60,244 nt of DNA from Brevundimonas sp. UBA7664. GTDB lineage: Bacteria > Pseudomonadota > Alphaproteobacteria > Caulobacterales > Caulobacteraceae. Below are positions 28,647-38,093 of the stretch, one piece after another (position 1 is the first letter of the stretch; every line of letters starts with the position of its first letter). Both the position numbers and the translations under genes were made by a program. The notes under the pieces were generated by a model. The model worked only from the letters and a program-made list of their open reading frames with translations. It ran no database searches and was not told where the DNA came from. The DNA is taken from contig NZ_DLHQ01000024.1 of assembly GCF_002483305.1 (NCBI RefSeq), forward strand, positions 1-60,244. The letters are read 5' to 3'.

Positions 28647-30335
28647 ATGACGGTCACCGCCTACAGCTACACTCGTTTCAGTTCGGCCGCTCAGAAGGAA
28701 GGCGATTCTCTCCGACGTCAGTTAGCGCTGGCCGATGAGTGGGCAGCCAAACATCCTGACGTGGTGTTGGACACGACCACCCGCGATTTGGGCGTGTCGG
28801 CCTATCACGGCGAGCATAGGGTTAAGGGTGCGCTCGCTTCCTTCCTTAAGCGGATCGAGAAAGGCCAGATCGCGCCCGGCTCCTACCTTCTTATTGAACA
28901 GTTCGACCGACTAACTCGCGAGGCCGAGGTAGTGGCCATGAATCTTCTGACCTCCATTCTGCTGGCGAAGATCAGGGTCGTGACGCTCAACGACGAGACC
29001 GAACTGGACGAAACCGCCGACGCCATGGACCTGATGCGAGCAATCCTCTCTCTGTCTGCCGGTCACATAGAGAACAAGCGTCGCGGCGGTCGCCTCGCCG
29101 AGGCATGGGCCGACAAAAAGCGCCGCGCCCGCGAAACGGGCGAAATCCTCTCCAAGCGAGGACCGGCATGGACAGTCTTCAACGAGACTAAGAAACGCTT
29201 CGACCTGATACCGGAGCGGGCTGACATCGTGCGGCGCATCTTCCGCGAATGCGTTGAAGGCTTCGGCTCCAGCACCATCACGAACCGGCTGAACGAAGAC
29301 CCGACCGTCAAACCTTTCGTTGAGGGAAGTTCCGGATTCCATGCCGGATACGTTTTGACGATCCTCAAGTCGCCGTCCGTCGTCGGCACCTACACGCCCA
29401 CGCTCTGGTCCAAGACTGCTGGAGAGCGAGCCAACCGGACCCCGGACGGATCCGAGATCGAGGGCTACTATCCCGAGGTCATCGACCGCGACCTATTCGA
29501 GCGAGTTCAGGCAATTTTGGCTATGCGGAGCAAGCACCCGAAGCGTGGTCGCCGAGGGAAGACGTTTCCAAACATTCTCTTGGGTCTCGGTCGATGCGAG
29601 GCGTGTCATGGAACGCTGATCCTTGGAAATTACATGAACAAGGAACGGGTGCGGTATTTTCGCTGCTACAACTCCAGCCGTGGCCATCGCTGCGGAAACA
29701 AGACCCGCTATCCTTTGCCGCCGATCCAAGAGAGGTTGGAAAACTTCCTGATTAAGGCCAAGTTCGAAGACGCTCCGGTCGGGGACACGCACAACATCGA
29801 GCCGCTGCTTCTCAAGCGCTCCGACCTTCAAAGACGGATCGAGAATCTTCTTGATCTTATGGAGGCTGGAGAGCCGGTCGGAGATCGTCTGCGAGTGCGG
29901 AGGGGCGAACTGGCCGATGTGGACAAAGCCATCGCTCAAGCTAAGGCGGCTGATCTATTGGCCAGACATCGGAGTCATCGCGATGCCGTGGTGGAGGCTC
30001 TTGATTGGGTCCAGTCGTTCAGGAACTTGGATGGCGATGACCTCTACACGGCAAGAGCCAAGGCCAACGCGCTTCTGAACGATGCCTTCGATTCTATCAT
30101 GCCAGTCGCGTCGGGAGGGATGTTTATTGCGAAAAACGAACGTGCTCGGTGGGTCGGCGATAACGCCATGACCGACTGGTTCGACCTTCCCGACGAAGTG
30201 ACCGGAGCGGCGCTGGCAAAGGCAAAAACCCCGGTCATTATCCAATGGGGAGAAGTCAGCACCTACGCGGAGGCAGAAGCCTTCAGAAAGGCCCTCCCGA
30301 GGGCCGCCCCAGATGCCTTCGACGGTTTCGGCTGA
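28647..30335 (+). CDS. large serine recombinase (island integrase)
   Basis: This is a 562-residue site-specific recombinase. The resolvase catalytic domain starts at residue 6 with YSYTRFSSAAQ (nucleophile Ser12) and continues through IEQFDRLTRE. The recombinase DNA-binding domain covers about 190-300. A zinc ribbon holds GRCEACHG and the FRCY...HRC Cys pairs (about 310-350), and a coiled-coil segment (about 385-445) follows, the part that controls direction in this class. It starts 41 bp inside the left end, where integrases of such elements usually sit. Confidence 0.95.
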   Translation: MTVTAYSYTRFSSAAQKEGDSLRRQLALADEWAAKHPDVVLDTTTRDLGVSAYHGEHRVKGALASFLKRIEKGQIAPGSYLLIEQFDRLTREAEVVAMNLLTSILLAKIRVVTLNDETELDETADAMDLMRAILSLSAGHIENKRRGGRLAEAWADKKRRARETGEILSKRGPAWTVFNETKKRFDLIPERADIVRRIFRECVEGFGSSTITNRLNEDPTVKPFVEGSSGFHAGYVLTILKSPSVVGTYTPTLWSKTAGERANRTPDGSEIEGYYPEVIDRDLFERVQAILAMRSKHPKRGRRGKTFPNILLGLGRCEACHGTLILGNYMNKERVRYFRCYNSSRGHRCGNKTRYPLPPIQERLENFLIKAKFEDAPVGDTHNIEPLLLKRSDLQRRIENLLDLMEAGEPVGDRLRVRRGELADVDKAIAQAKAADLLARHRSHRDAVVEALDWVQSFRNLDGDDLYTARAKANALLNDAFDSIMPVASGGMFIAKNERARWVGDNAMTDWFDLPDEVTGAALAKAKTPVIIQWGEVSTYAEAEAFRKALPRAAPDAFDGFG

Positions 30336-30398
30336 CAGATTAACCCATGCTCCGGTCAAAGAGGGCGGACACCGTTGGAAGTCGTGTTCCAACGAAGA

Positions 30399-31082
30399 TC
30401 AGCAGGTAGATGGCTTACTGATCGGTAGTGTTTCCAAGTCGCCAATGCCCCAATTCTCTTCGTGAATGATATTTTCACGCCACGCCGCGCGTAGCATGAT
30501 TGGCAGAATGTGATGGTGCGCCGCTCCCCACGCTTCCGTCGCCTTCGCCTTCAAAAGGTCCATCACGTCATCCTCGCAAAATGACAGCGGAGACTCGGCG
30601 GGAAGAATTTTGGCTCGCTCAAGCTGGTGGCCGATGAAATCGTCACCGCTTATATTTCTACCTTCGGCATATCGTTCAGCCCGGCGATATAGGTCGATCT
30701 CCTTCCACTCCGCGACCATTCTAACGAGAACGTGCACTGGGACTTGCGCTGCGGCGTCTTGCAGAACAGTCCAATCTTGCTGCCCCTCCCGGCCTGTATA
30801 GCTCGACATAATCTTCGACTGTCGGTGGCGGGCATAAGCGTCAACTTCTGACTTCGGATACCACGCTGTGCCAGCAGTCGGGCTGGTGGTTGATCGGAAG
30901 TAGGCAGGACCGCGACTTCCCTCGTTCTCGTGACGGTTCGCGAGGTTAGCCAAGTGTCCCTGACTGACACCAATTTCGTCGGCCGCCTTTGCTCGTGTCC
31001 ATAAATCGTCCTCGGGGATGCCGAGGAGCGCCGCGAGCGCAGACTTTGTGATTGAGCGGTAGACGGGAGCGTGGTCGAGCAT
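30399..31082 (-). CDS. excisionase/MerR-type HTH protein, candidate directionality factor
   Basis: This is a 227-residue protein. Residues about 27-55 hold WTRAKAADEIGVSQGHLANL, then a wing with AYFRS and WYPKSEVDAYAR (Trp-Tyr-x-x-Ser), the usual HTH_17/excisionase pattern. The C-terminal 130 residues are helical and unassigned. It converges on the integrase gene and is divergent from the triple methyltransferase. It may be the recombination directionality factor or a repressor. An upstream TTG (31103) is possible; the ATG at 31082 is used. Confidence 0.6.
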   Translation of the reverse strand: MLDHAPVYRSITKSALAALLGIPEDDLWTRAKAADEIGVSQGHLANLANRHENEGSRGPAYFRSTTSPTAGTAWYPKSEVDAYARHRQSKIMSSYTGREGQQDWTVLQDAAAQVPVHVLVRMVAEWKEIDLYRRAERYAEGRNISGDDFIGHQLERAKILPAESPLSFCEDDVMDLLKAKATEAWGAAHHHILPIMLRAAWRENIIHEENWGIGDLETLPISKPSTC

Positions 31083-31131
31083 GAGTTTACCGTCCCATTT
31101 CAAGCCTTCTATTCCCTTACCGAACTCGCGT

Positions 31132-31162
31132 GATGTGAGAACATCTGCGCCGATGTGAGAAC
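31132..31162. promoter_or_regulatory. direct-repeat operator between divergent genes
   Basis: GATGTGAGAAC occurs twice at exactly 20-bp spacing (31132-31142 and 31152-31162), two helical turns apart on the same face. It lies in the 191-bp gap between the excisionase-like gene and the triple methyltransferase and is a plausible binding site for the former. Confidence 0.5.
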
Positions 31163-31273
31163 TTGGAAGCTGATCTGTAAAGCCTTTGATTTACATCATT
31201 TTCGTTCGCTGGTCCGCTATCCTCGCCTTGATCATAACGCCCCCATCGACAAACGATGAGGAGAACGAAACAC

Positions 31274-33763
31274 ATGGTCATCCGCCGCCAGAATGTCACC
31301 GAAGTTCAGAAGGCTCCGGCCGCCAACGACAACCTGCCCACGCTCACCCCGCCGCCGTCCGCGCCGTCCGCTCGCCTCCTGAAGGGCGAATGCATCGTCA
31401 CCATGGGAGCGATGACGGCCGAGTCGGTCGATCTGGTGATCACGTCGCCGCCTTACCTGAACATCGGCATGCCCTATGGCGACACCTTCGCCACCATCGA
31501 GGACTACATCGAGTTCTCGCGTAAATGGATCACGGCCGCTGCCTGCGTCCTGAAGCCGGGCGGCGCGATGTGGATCAACGTCGGCATGCACAAGGCGGGA
31601 CCGAACAGCCGCGTGCCTCTAACTTACTACCTGTTCCCCCTGATCGCTGGCACGGGCCTGACCTTCGTTCAGGAAATCGTCTGGGACCGTCGTGCCCAGC
31701 AGAACACCATCCATCGCTTTTCCACGCGCTCCGAGCGCTGGGTCTATTTGGTGAAGCCGGGCGTGGTGAAAGGCTGCCGTGGTCGTCCGAAGAACATCGC
31801 GCCGACTTTCAATCTTGACGATGTGCGCCGTCCCTCGATTGCGGCCGACAAGCGCAACAACCCGGCCGGAGCTAACCCCGCCGACATCTGGGATTTCACG
31901 CAGGTCCACGGCACGTCGAAGGAGCGCACCTCGCACCCGTGCCCGTTCCCGCAAGCCATGATCGAGCGCATCGTGCTGGCCTGCTCGAACCCCGGCGATC
32001 TGGTGCTGGACCCGTTCGGCGGCTCTGGAACGACCGGTGCGGCGGCAATGGCCCATGGTCGTTCGACGGTGATGATCGAGCGCGAGGCGACCTACTGGCC
32101 GATCATCGAGGAGCGTCTCGGACTTGAAGATGATGCCGCTCGCCTGTTGCTGGGCGAAACGCTCGCACGCATGGCTGACATCGCGGACCAGTCGATAGAC
32201 CTGATTGGCGCGGACCTCCCGTATGGCTGCACGCGGGCGCTGTGGGATGAGATCATCCCGATGGAAGCTCTCTGGGCCGAATATCGCCGCATTCTGAAGC
32301 CAACCGGAACCATCGTGCTGACTTCGGCTGGGCTGTTTTCCGCCAAGCTGATGATGGCCGCACCCGACCTCTACAAATATTCTTTGGTCTGGGAGAAGAC
32401 CCGCGCCACCCGCTTCATCCACGCGAAGTCGCAGGTTCTGATGGAGCACGAGGACGTCCTTGTGTTCTCGAAGGGCGGCATTGGAAATCGCGCTTCCAGC
32501 CCCATGACCTACAATCCGCAGGGACTGGTCGAACTCGCTGAACCTCGCGTCAGCCGCAATGGTGGGGTGGGATCGGCCCTCTATCAGACCCATCCCTACC
32601 GTTCAGATTCCCAACGCCGTCAAACGCACACCAACTACCCTCGCTCGGTCCTGCGTTTCCCGTCTGTCTTCAAGCCGGTTCATCCCACCCAGAAGCCTGT
32701 CGAACTGTTCGACTGGATCGTCCGCACCTACTCCAATCCCGGTGATGTCGTGCTGGACAACACGATGGGGAGCGGAACGACCGGCTGCGCGGCGGTGGCC
32801 GCTGGCCGCAAGTTCATCGGCATCGAGCGCGATCCCAAGTTCTTCCAGATCGCAAAGCAACGCATCGAAGCTGTCGAGCAGAGCCTGTCGCCTGATGCGA
32901 ATTCGACGCCGCCCGCCGCTGTTGAGGATGCCGGGCTGATGTCGCCCGCAAAGGACGACATCGCAATGCAAGCTCCTCCTCGTGATCCCCTTGCGATCAA
33001 CGTCATTCACGGCGATTGCCTGACCGAGATGAAGAAGATGGCCGACGGCTCGGTGGACATCATCGTGACCAGCCCGCCCTACAATCTCGGTGAAGGGCAG
33101 GGAGGCTTTCCGACCCGCAAGGGCAAGTGGAAGACCGCCAAGCTGCGCGAGGGCTACGACGGGCACGACGACGCGATGGCCTATGACGATTACGTCGCAT
33201 GGCAGAAGGCGTTTCTGCTGGAATGCTGGCGTCTGATCCCCGAGGACGGCGCGATCTTCTACCAACACAAAAACCGCGTTCAGAACGGTGTAGTGCGGAC
33301 GCCCCACGACCTGAATCCCGATCTGCCGCTGCGCCAGATCATCGTCTGGGATCGCGGCTCGGGCATGAACTTCAATCGCGCCTTTGCCACGCCGTCGCAC
33401 GAAGTGATCTATGTGTTCGCCAAGCCCAAGTTCCGCTTCCGCAAGGGGCACGGCCTGAAGGACGTCATCAAGGTTTTGCCGGATCGCGGCAATCCACACC
33501 CCGCCCCGTTTCCCGTTGAACTGCCGCGCATGCTTATCGCGGCGACGTATTCAACGACGGTCTGCGACCCCTTCTGCGGCTCTGGCTCAACCGGCTTGGC
33601 CGCGCTGATGGAAGGGCGACGTTTCGTCGGGATCGAACAGTCGGCTGACTATTGCCGAATGGCCGAGGATCGCCTTGGAGCCATGCGCTCGGAAGATCGC
33701 GAGAAAGTCGGGTTGGGCGACAATGACAACATCATCGCAGAGGACATGCCCATTGCCGCTTGA
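31274..33763 (+). CDS. three-domain DNA methyltransferase fusion (N4/N6 class)
   Basis: This is an 829-residue protein; positions here count from the upstream ATG at 31256, six codons earlier. Domain 1 has TSPPY (63-67) and DPFGGSGTTG (252-261). Domain 2 has a variant ADLPY (319-323) and DNTMGSGTTG (501-510), with HPTQKPVELFDW before it. Domain 3 has TSPPYN (605-610) and DPFCGSGSTG (771-780). Each domain thus has both the catalytic motif IV and the SAM-binding motif I in the order of the beta/gamma amino-methyltransferase class. Usual members have one. GAGGAG 10 bases before 31274 supports that start. No nuclease gene is attached. Confidence 0.88.
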   Translation: MVIRRQNVTEVQKAPAANDNLPTLTPPPSAPSARLLKGECIVTMGAMTAESVDLVITSPPYLNIGMPYGDTFATIEDYIEFSRKWITAAACVLKPGGAMWINVGMHKAGPNSRVPLTYYLFPLIAGTGLTFVQEIVWDRRAQQNTIHRFSTRSERWVYLVKPGVVKGCRGRPKNIAPTFNLDDVRRPSIAADKRNNPAGANPADIWDFTQVHGTSKERTSHPCPFPQAMIERIVLACSNPGDLVLDPFGGSGTTGAAAMAHGRSTVMIEREATYWPIIEERLGLEDDAARLLLGETLARMADIADQSIDLIGADLPYGCTRALWDEIIPMEALWAEYRRILKPTGTIVLTSAGLFSAKLMMAAPDLYKYSLVWEKTRATRFIHAKSQVLMEHEDVLVFSKGGIGNRASSPMTYNPQGLVELAEPRVSRNGGVGSALYQTHPYRSDSQRRQTHTNYPRSVLRFPSVFKPVHPTQKPVELFDWIVRTYSNPGDVVLDNTMGSGTTGCAAVAAGRKFIGIERDPKFFQIAKQRIEAVEQSLSPDANSTPPAAVEDAGLMSPAKDDIAMQAPPRDPLAINVIHGDCLTEMKKMADGSVDIIVTSPPYNLGEGQGGFPTRKGKWKTAKLREGYDGHDDAMAYDDYVAWQKAFLLECWRLIPEDGAIFYQHKNRVQNGVVRTPHDLNPDLPLRQIIVWDRGSGMNFNRAFATPSHEVIYVFAKPKFRFRKGHGLKDVIKVLPDRGNPHPAPFPVELPRMLIAATYSTTVCDPFCGSGSTGLAALMEGRRFVGIEQSADYCRMAEDRLGAMRSEDREKVGLGDNDNIIAEDMPIAA

Positions 33764-33777
33764 TCGGTCGGCGGGAT

Positions 33778-33972
33778 TTAGAGCCGCTTGTGAAGTCGGC
33801 GGGCCGTGTGAGGGGCCGCCGACATGAGCAATTTCTGAAAACCGGCTGACTGGGCGCTGAAGCGTTCGAGAAGCGCTTCCTTCTGCTTCTCCAGCCACCC
33901 GTGCGGCTTTTCTCCCCGCTTGTAGCCGTCCAGATCGTCCAACCCGAACAGCAGGTCATTGTCGTCGTTCAT
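33778..33972 (-). CDS. small hypothetical protein
   Basis: This is a 64-residue protein with an acidic N-terminus (MNDDNDLLFGLDDLDG) and a basic amphipathic C-terminal helix ending ARRLHKRL. It overlaps the 76-residue gene upstream by 4 bp (ATGA), so the two are coupled. No family is recognised; the size and coupling would suit a toxin-antitoxin or regulatory pair, which is only a guess. Confidence 0.55.
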   Translation of the reverse strand: MNDDNDLLFGLDDLDGYKRGEKPHGWLEKQKEALLERFSAQSAGFQKLLMSAAPHTARRLHKRL

Positions 33973-34199
33973 CGCCGCGCCTCCGGCTTCAGCCAGAGAA
34001 CCGCCCACGCGACCCTTGCTGCGAGCATCAGGCGACCTTCGCGCCAGAGGGTCTGGAACAGTTCGATCAGCGCGTCGCTGGAAGGCCCTCGCCCAGACCG
34101 GAGGCAGAGATAGTTTTCCGCGCGACCCAGCCATGCTGACGAGAAATGTCGATGCGAATCCGTCAGGCCGCGTTCGAGAAAGTAGTGGTAGATGTCCAT
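33969..34199 (-). CDS. small hypothetical protein
   Basis: This is a 76-residue, largely helical protein (MDIYHYFLERGLTDSHRHFS, then an FQTLWREGRLMLAARVAWAV helix). An AAGGAG-like site lies about 12 bases before the ATG at 34199. I have the impression of a small family seen in alphaproteobacterial mobile DNA but cannot name it with confidence. It is first of a two-gene unit. Confidence 0.55.
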   Translation of the reverse strand: MDIYHYFLERGLTDSHRHFSSAWLGRAENYLCLRSGRGPSSDALIELFQTLWREGRLMLAARVAWAVLWLKPEARR

Positions 34200-34231
34200 A
34201 CCGGAGGTCTCCTTTCCGGTATTTATGCCGC

Positions 34232-35182
34232 TCACGCAGTGTCGAGCGGGATCGTGTCATGCACTACGAGGATGCGGTATCCCGCGATGCCAGTAGGGCT
34301 GATGAGCACCTTCACATCGACGATATATCCGACCTCGAAAGGGTTGATGTCTCCACGATACATCTCCTCCTTGATCGCTTTGTCAGCGAAGGTGATCGCG
34401 CGCGCGACGCCATCGATAGACTGGATAATCCCTCGGTCGGGGCTGCGTTGCCCGACTTCCTTACCGGGGGCATCCTGTATTTGCTTCCAGACGAAAAGGA
34501 CTTCCCGCCGCGTCTCCTCGTCGGGAGACGCAAGGGTATTCCTGATAAGCGCCGCTCGATTGTCTATGATCCGTGCATCGGCCTGATCGATCTGAATCAG
34601 GATCGGTTGGATGACGTTATTGTCACCGTTGACCGCCAGTGTGATGCCGCCGCCTTCTGTGTTCAGGACAGGTTTCACCAACGCCCGCGCGTCATCGCAA
34701 TCGGCAATCGAAACATCAGACGCGCTCGTGTCAGGAGAGCGAAACGCGGTCAGCAGGGCGGCGACATTTTTACCGAAATCAACGAGCGTGTTTAGGCCGC
34801 CAGCGCCCGCGATTACGCTTTGGGCCGCTGCCGCCGCGACGACGAGATCGATGACAACCGATCCTTCGTGAATGCGCGTGATCGAAAGGTGCTGGTCTTC
34901 GAGGGGCGACTTTCGCCCCCGCGCGAAGCGCGCGTAGCGTGCATCGATCCGGTAGAGGGCATTGGTGAAGTCGGCGAGAGGGATTGGCCCCTCGTGATTC
35001 AAAGTTAGCTGTAGCGACTCGGCCTCGTCCAACATCCACATAGATAAGGCGCTTGCGCGAACGGCGTCCATTGAAACGTGCAAGGCATAACGATCCTGCG
35101 CTTGATCGAACCGTGCAACTGCGGGAACATCCCCTGAACAAACAGCCGAACTGTGGCCGCGATTCGAGAGACTGGTGTGCAC
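34232..35182 (-). CDS. hypothetical protein with central hydrophobic segment
   Basis: The product is up to 316 residues. After an N-terminal strand/helix region (RYALHVSMDAVRASAL), an Ala/Val-rich stretch (about 108-145, IDLVVAAAAAQSVIAGAG) could be a membrane helix or a buried helix. A beta-rich C-terminal region follows (VDVKVLISPTGIAGYRILVV). The start is uncertain: GTG at 35182 or ATG at 35071. It is divergent from the helicase operon and may be regulated with it. I do not recognise the family. Confidence 0.55.
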   Translation of the reverse strand: MHTSLSNRGHSSAVCSGDVPAVARFDQAQDRYALHVSMDAVRASALSMWMLDEAESLQLTLNHEGPIPLADFTNALYRIDARYARFARGRKSPLEDQHLSITRIHEGSVVIDLVVAAAAAQSVIAGAGGLNTLVDFGKNVAALLTAFRSPDTSASDVSIADCDDARALVKPVLNTEGGGITLAVNGDNNVIQPILIQIDQADARIIDNRAALIRNTLASPDEETRREVLFVWKQIQDAPGKEVGQRSPDRGIIQSIDGVARAITFADKAIKEEMYRGDINPFEVGYIVDVKVLISPTGIAGYRILVVHDTIPLDTA

Positions 35183-35222
35183 CGGTAGCTGTCGCTAACG
35201 CCCCGGATCACATCGGGGGAAC

Positions 35223-38093
35223 ATGAGCGCCACGCCCAGCTATACGCCTCATCAGGCCAAGTATTTCGCGCACTTCTTGACCCGTGAGGGTCTCGATGAA
35301 GGCGAAGGGCTGACCCAATCGCTGTCATCGGCGCGGGTGGACCTGAACCCCCACCAAGTCGATGCCGCGATGTTCGCGCTGCGATCTCCGCTGTCCAAGG
35401 GCGTGCTGCTGGCCGACGAGGTAGGGCTGGGCAAGACCATCGAGGCGGCGCTGGTCCTGTCACAGCGCTGGTGGGAGCGCCAACGCGACCTAATCCTGAT
35501 CGTGCCCGCATCGCTGCGGAAGCAGTGGGCGACCGAACTGCGCGAGAAGTTCTCGCTGCCCTCGGTGATCCTCGACGCCAAGCGGGTGAAAGACCTCGCC
35601 AAGGTCGGCAAGCCCAACCCGTTGGGGCGCGGCGAGGGCATCATCATTCTGTCTTACGAATACGCTGCGCGGATCGCCGACCAGCTTCGTGGCATCCCGT
35701 GGAACCTCGTGGTTTTCGACGAGGCGCACAAGCTGCGGAACGTCTACCGGGCCATCGAGACCTCGCGGGCCGCCGTGCTGCGCGACGCGCTGGCCGGTCG
35801 CCAGAAGCTGCTGCTGACGGCCACGCCGCTCCAGAACAACCTGATGGAGCTATACGGCCTCGTCACCATCATCGACGAGACCTACTTCGGCTCGGAACAG
35901 GCGTTTCGGGCCGAGTTCGGCGGGCGCGAGGACAAGGCGGCCCAAGCGCTGCTGGCGCGGCGACTGGAGCCTATCTGCAAACGCACGCTGCGCCGTCAGG
36001 TCCAGAAGGCGGGCTTGATCAACTACACCAACCGTCTGCCCAAGACATTCGACTTCACCCCAGACAAGCTGGAGACCGACCTCTACGAGCACATGTCGTC
36101 CTACCTGCAACGGGATGACACTCTGGCCGTGGGGCAGAACGGCCGACACCTCGTCACGCTGGTCCTGCGTAAAATCCTCGGATCGTCGTCATTCGCTGTG
36201 GCCGCGACGCTCGACAAGATGGTCACCCGCCTTGAGCGGAAGTTGGCCGTCAATGAAGAAGCTCTCGACGACATTGATGGCGTCGAGGAGACCGCCGAGG
36301 AGTGGCGTGAGGACGGCGACGCCCGCGAAGCCGAGGCGCTGGAGGACGAGACTGACGACGACATCGACGACATAGACCCCGCGCACCTGAAGGCCGAGAT
36401 CGACGAACTGGCGCGCTATCGCGACCTCGCCGCGTCGATCCAGACGAACGCCAAGGGAAAGGCGCTGCTCGATTGTCTGCCGGGCGTGCTCGACGAGATC
36501 GTCGGCAAGGGTGGTCAGCGGAAGTCCGTGATCTTCACCGAGTCCGTCCGCACCCAGACCTATCTTCGGGAGCTTCTGGAGCGGCATGGCTTCGAGGGCC
36601 AGACGGTCGTCCTGAACGGCTCGAACTCCGACAAGGACAGCAACGCCATCTACAAGGCGTGGCTGGAGAAGCACCGGGGAACCGATGTGGTCTCCGGCTC
36701 CAAGACCGCCGACATGAAAGCGGCCATCGTGGACGCCTTCCGCAACGACCGCACTATCCTGATCGCCACAGAATCGGGTGCCGAGGGCATCAACCTTCAG
36801 TTCTGCTCGCTGCTGATCAACTACGACCTGCCTTGGAATCCCCAGCGGGTAGAGCAGCGCATCGGCCGCTGCCATCGCTACGGCCAGAAGATCGACGTCA
36901 CCGTCATCAACTTCATGAACCGGAAGAACCAAGCCGAGGCGCGGATCGTCCAGCTTCTGGATCAGAAGTTCAAACTGTTCGAGGGCGTCTTCGGCTCGTC
37001 GGACGAGGTGCTGGGTGCCATCGAATCCGGCGTCGATATCGAGCGCCGCATCCTCGACATCGTGCAGTCCTGCCGCACCAACGACCAGATCAACGAAGCC
37101 TTCGACGCGCTTCAGGCCGAGTTCAGCGTCGAGATCGACGAGGCCAAGACGGAGGCCCGCAACAAGCTGCTGGCCGAGATGGACGACAAGGTGATCTCAC
37201 GCCTGAAGTTCCGGCAGGGCGCGGTCGCTTCGTCGCTGAACGAGTTCAAACGCGCGTTGCTCACGCTGGCTCGCGCCGAACTGCCCGAGGCACGTTTCCA
37301 CGAGGATCACGTCGAACGCTTCGACTACGACGGCGACACCTACTCGTCAGAATGGCCGGAGGCAGACGAGCGCGGCTGGCGCTTCTTCCGGCTGGCTGAC
37401 GAGGGTCTGGCCGACGAACTGGTGACGAGAGCCAAGGGACGCGATCTGGGCGCGGCCGAGGTGGCGTTCGACTACGACGCCTACGACGGGCAGCTTGGCG
37501 ATGTGGCCCCGCTTCGGGGCAAGAGGGGCTGGTTGAAGGTCGCGCGGCTAAAGCTTGTCACGCCCGCGCGCACCTTTGATGAACTCATCTGCGCCGCCAT
37601 TACGGATACCGGCGAACTGATCCATGCCGAAACCGCCGCCCGCATGATGAGCGTGCCCGCCTCGGTCACCGGAGCCGCCGATGGTGCGGCACCGGAGAGC
37701 GACTTGTCGAAGTTGCTGGAGGACGGCCAGACCGAGATCGTCGGCCGAGCGCAGGAGAGGCTGGGCGACTTCCTCAATGAGGAGGAGGAGCGGCTCGACA
37801 ACTGGCGTGACGACGCGCGGGTCTCCTACGACCAGCAGATCAAGGCCCTGACCAAGGAAGCCAACGAGAAGAAGAAGCTGGCCCGCGCGGTCCAGAACCT
37901 TCAGGAGAAGGTCGAGCTACAGCGCGAGGCATCGGCCTTGAAGCGTCAGGCTGACGACCTCCAGCATCAGCTTTACACCCGGCTGAAGGAGATCGACGAC
38001 GAGCGCGAACGCATGCTCGACGAGATCGCCGACAAGCTGTCCCTGACGCCCGAAATGACGACCCTATTCACGATCCGATGGAGCCTTGCCTGA
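35223..38093 (+). CDS. SNF2-type DEAD/DEAH helicase, first gene of a Mod-Res operon
   Basis: This is a 956-residue superfamily-2 ATPase. It has Walker A DEVGLGKT (65-72), the DEAH box VVFDEAH (163-169), TATP and a RecA2 domain with ESGAEGINLQ and motif VI QRIGRCHRYGQ. The part between about 340 and 400 is an acidic insertion. The last 150 residues form a long charged coiled coil. The ATGA-free TGATG overlap with the next gene (1 bp) shows translational coupling. It resembles the helicases of DISARM and similar phage-defence systems but lacks a DUF1998 partner. Confidence 0.88.
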   Translation: MSATPSYTPHQAKYFAHFLTREGLDEGEGLTQSLSSARVDLNPHQVDAAMFALRSPLSKGVLLADEVGLGKTIEAALVLSQRWWERQRDLILIVPASLRKQWATELREKFSLPSVILDAKRVKDLAKVGKPNPLGRGEGIIILSYEYAARIADQLRGIPWNLVVFDEAHKLRNVYRAIETSRAAVLRDALAGRQKLLLTATPLQNNLMELYGLVTIIDETYFGSEQAFRAEFGGREDKAAQALLARRLEPICKRTLRRQVQKAGLINYTNRLPKTFDFTPDKLETDLYEHMSSYLQRDDTLAVGQNGRHLVTLVLRKILGSSSFAVAATLDKMVTRLERKLAVNEEALDDIDGVEETAEEWREDGDAREAEALEDETDDDIDDIDPAHLKAEIDELARYRDLAASIQTNAKGKALLDCLPGVLDEIVGKGGQRKSVIFTESVRTQTYLRELLERHGFEGQTVVLNGSNSDKDSNAIYKAWLEKHRGTDVVSGSKTADMKAAIVDAFRNDRTILIATESGAEGINLQFCSLLINYDLPWNPQRVEQRIGRCHRYGQKIDVTVINFMNRKNQAEARIVQLLDQKFKLFEGVFGSSDEVLGAIESGVDIERRILDIVQSCRTNDQINEAFDALQAEFSVEIDEAKTEARNKLLAEMDDKVISRLKFRQGAVASSLNEFKRALLTLARAELPEARFHEDHVERFDYDGDTYSSEWPEADERGWRFFRLADEGLADELVTRAKGRDLGAAEVAFDYDAYDGQLGDVAPLRGKRGWLKVARLKLVTPARTFDELICAAITDTGELIHAETAARMMSVPASVTGAADGAAPESDLSKLLEDGQTEIVGRAQERLGDFLNEEEERLDNWRDDARVSYDQQIKALTKEANEKKKLARAVQNLQEKVELQREASALKRQADDLQHQLYTRLKEIDDERERMLDEIADKLSLTPEMTTLFTIRWSLA

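Noticed and set aside
31256..33763. Triple methyltransferase as a mis-joined set of separate genes
   Set aside because: The frame has no stop between domains, no internal ribosome-binding site was evident at the domain borders, and GC and codon use look even across it.
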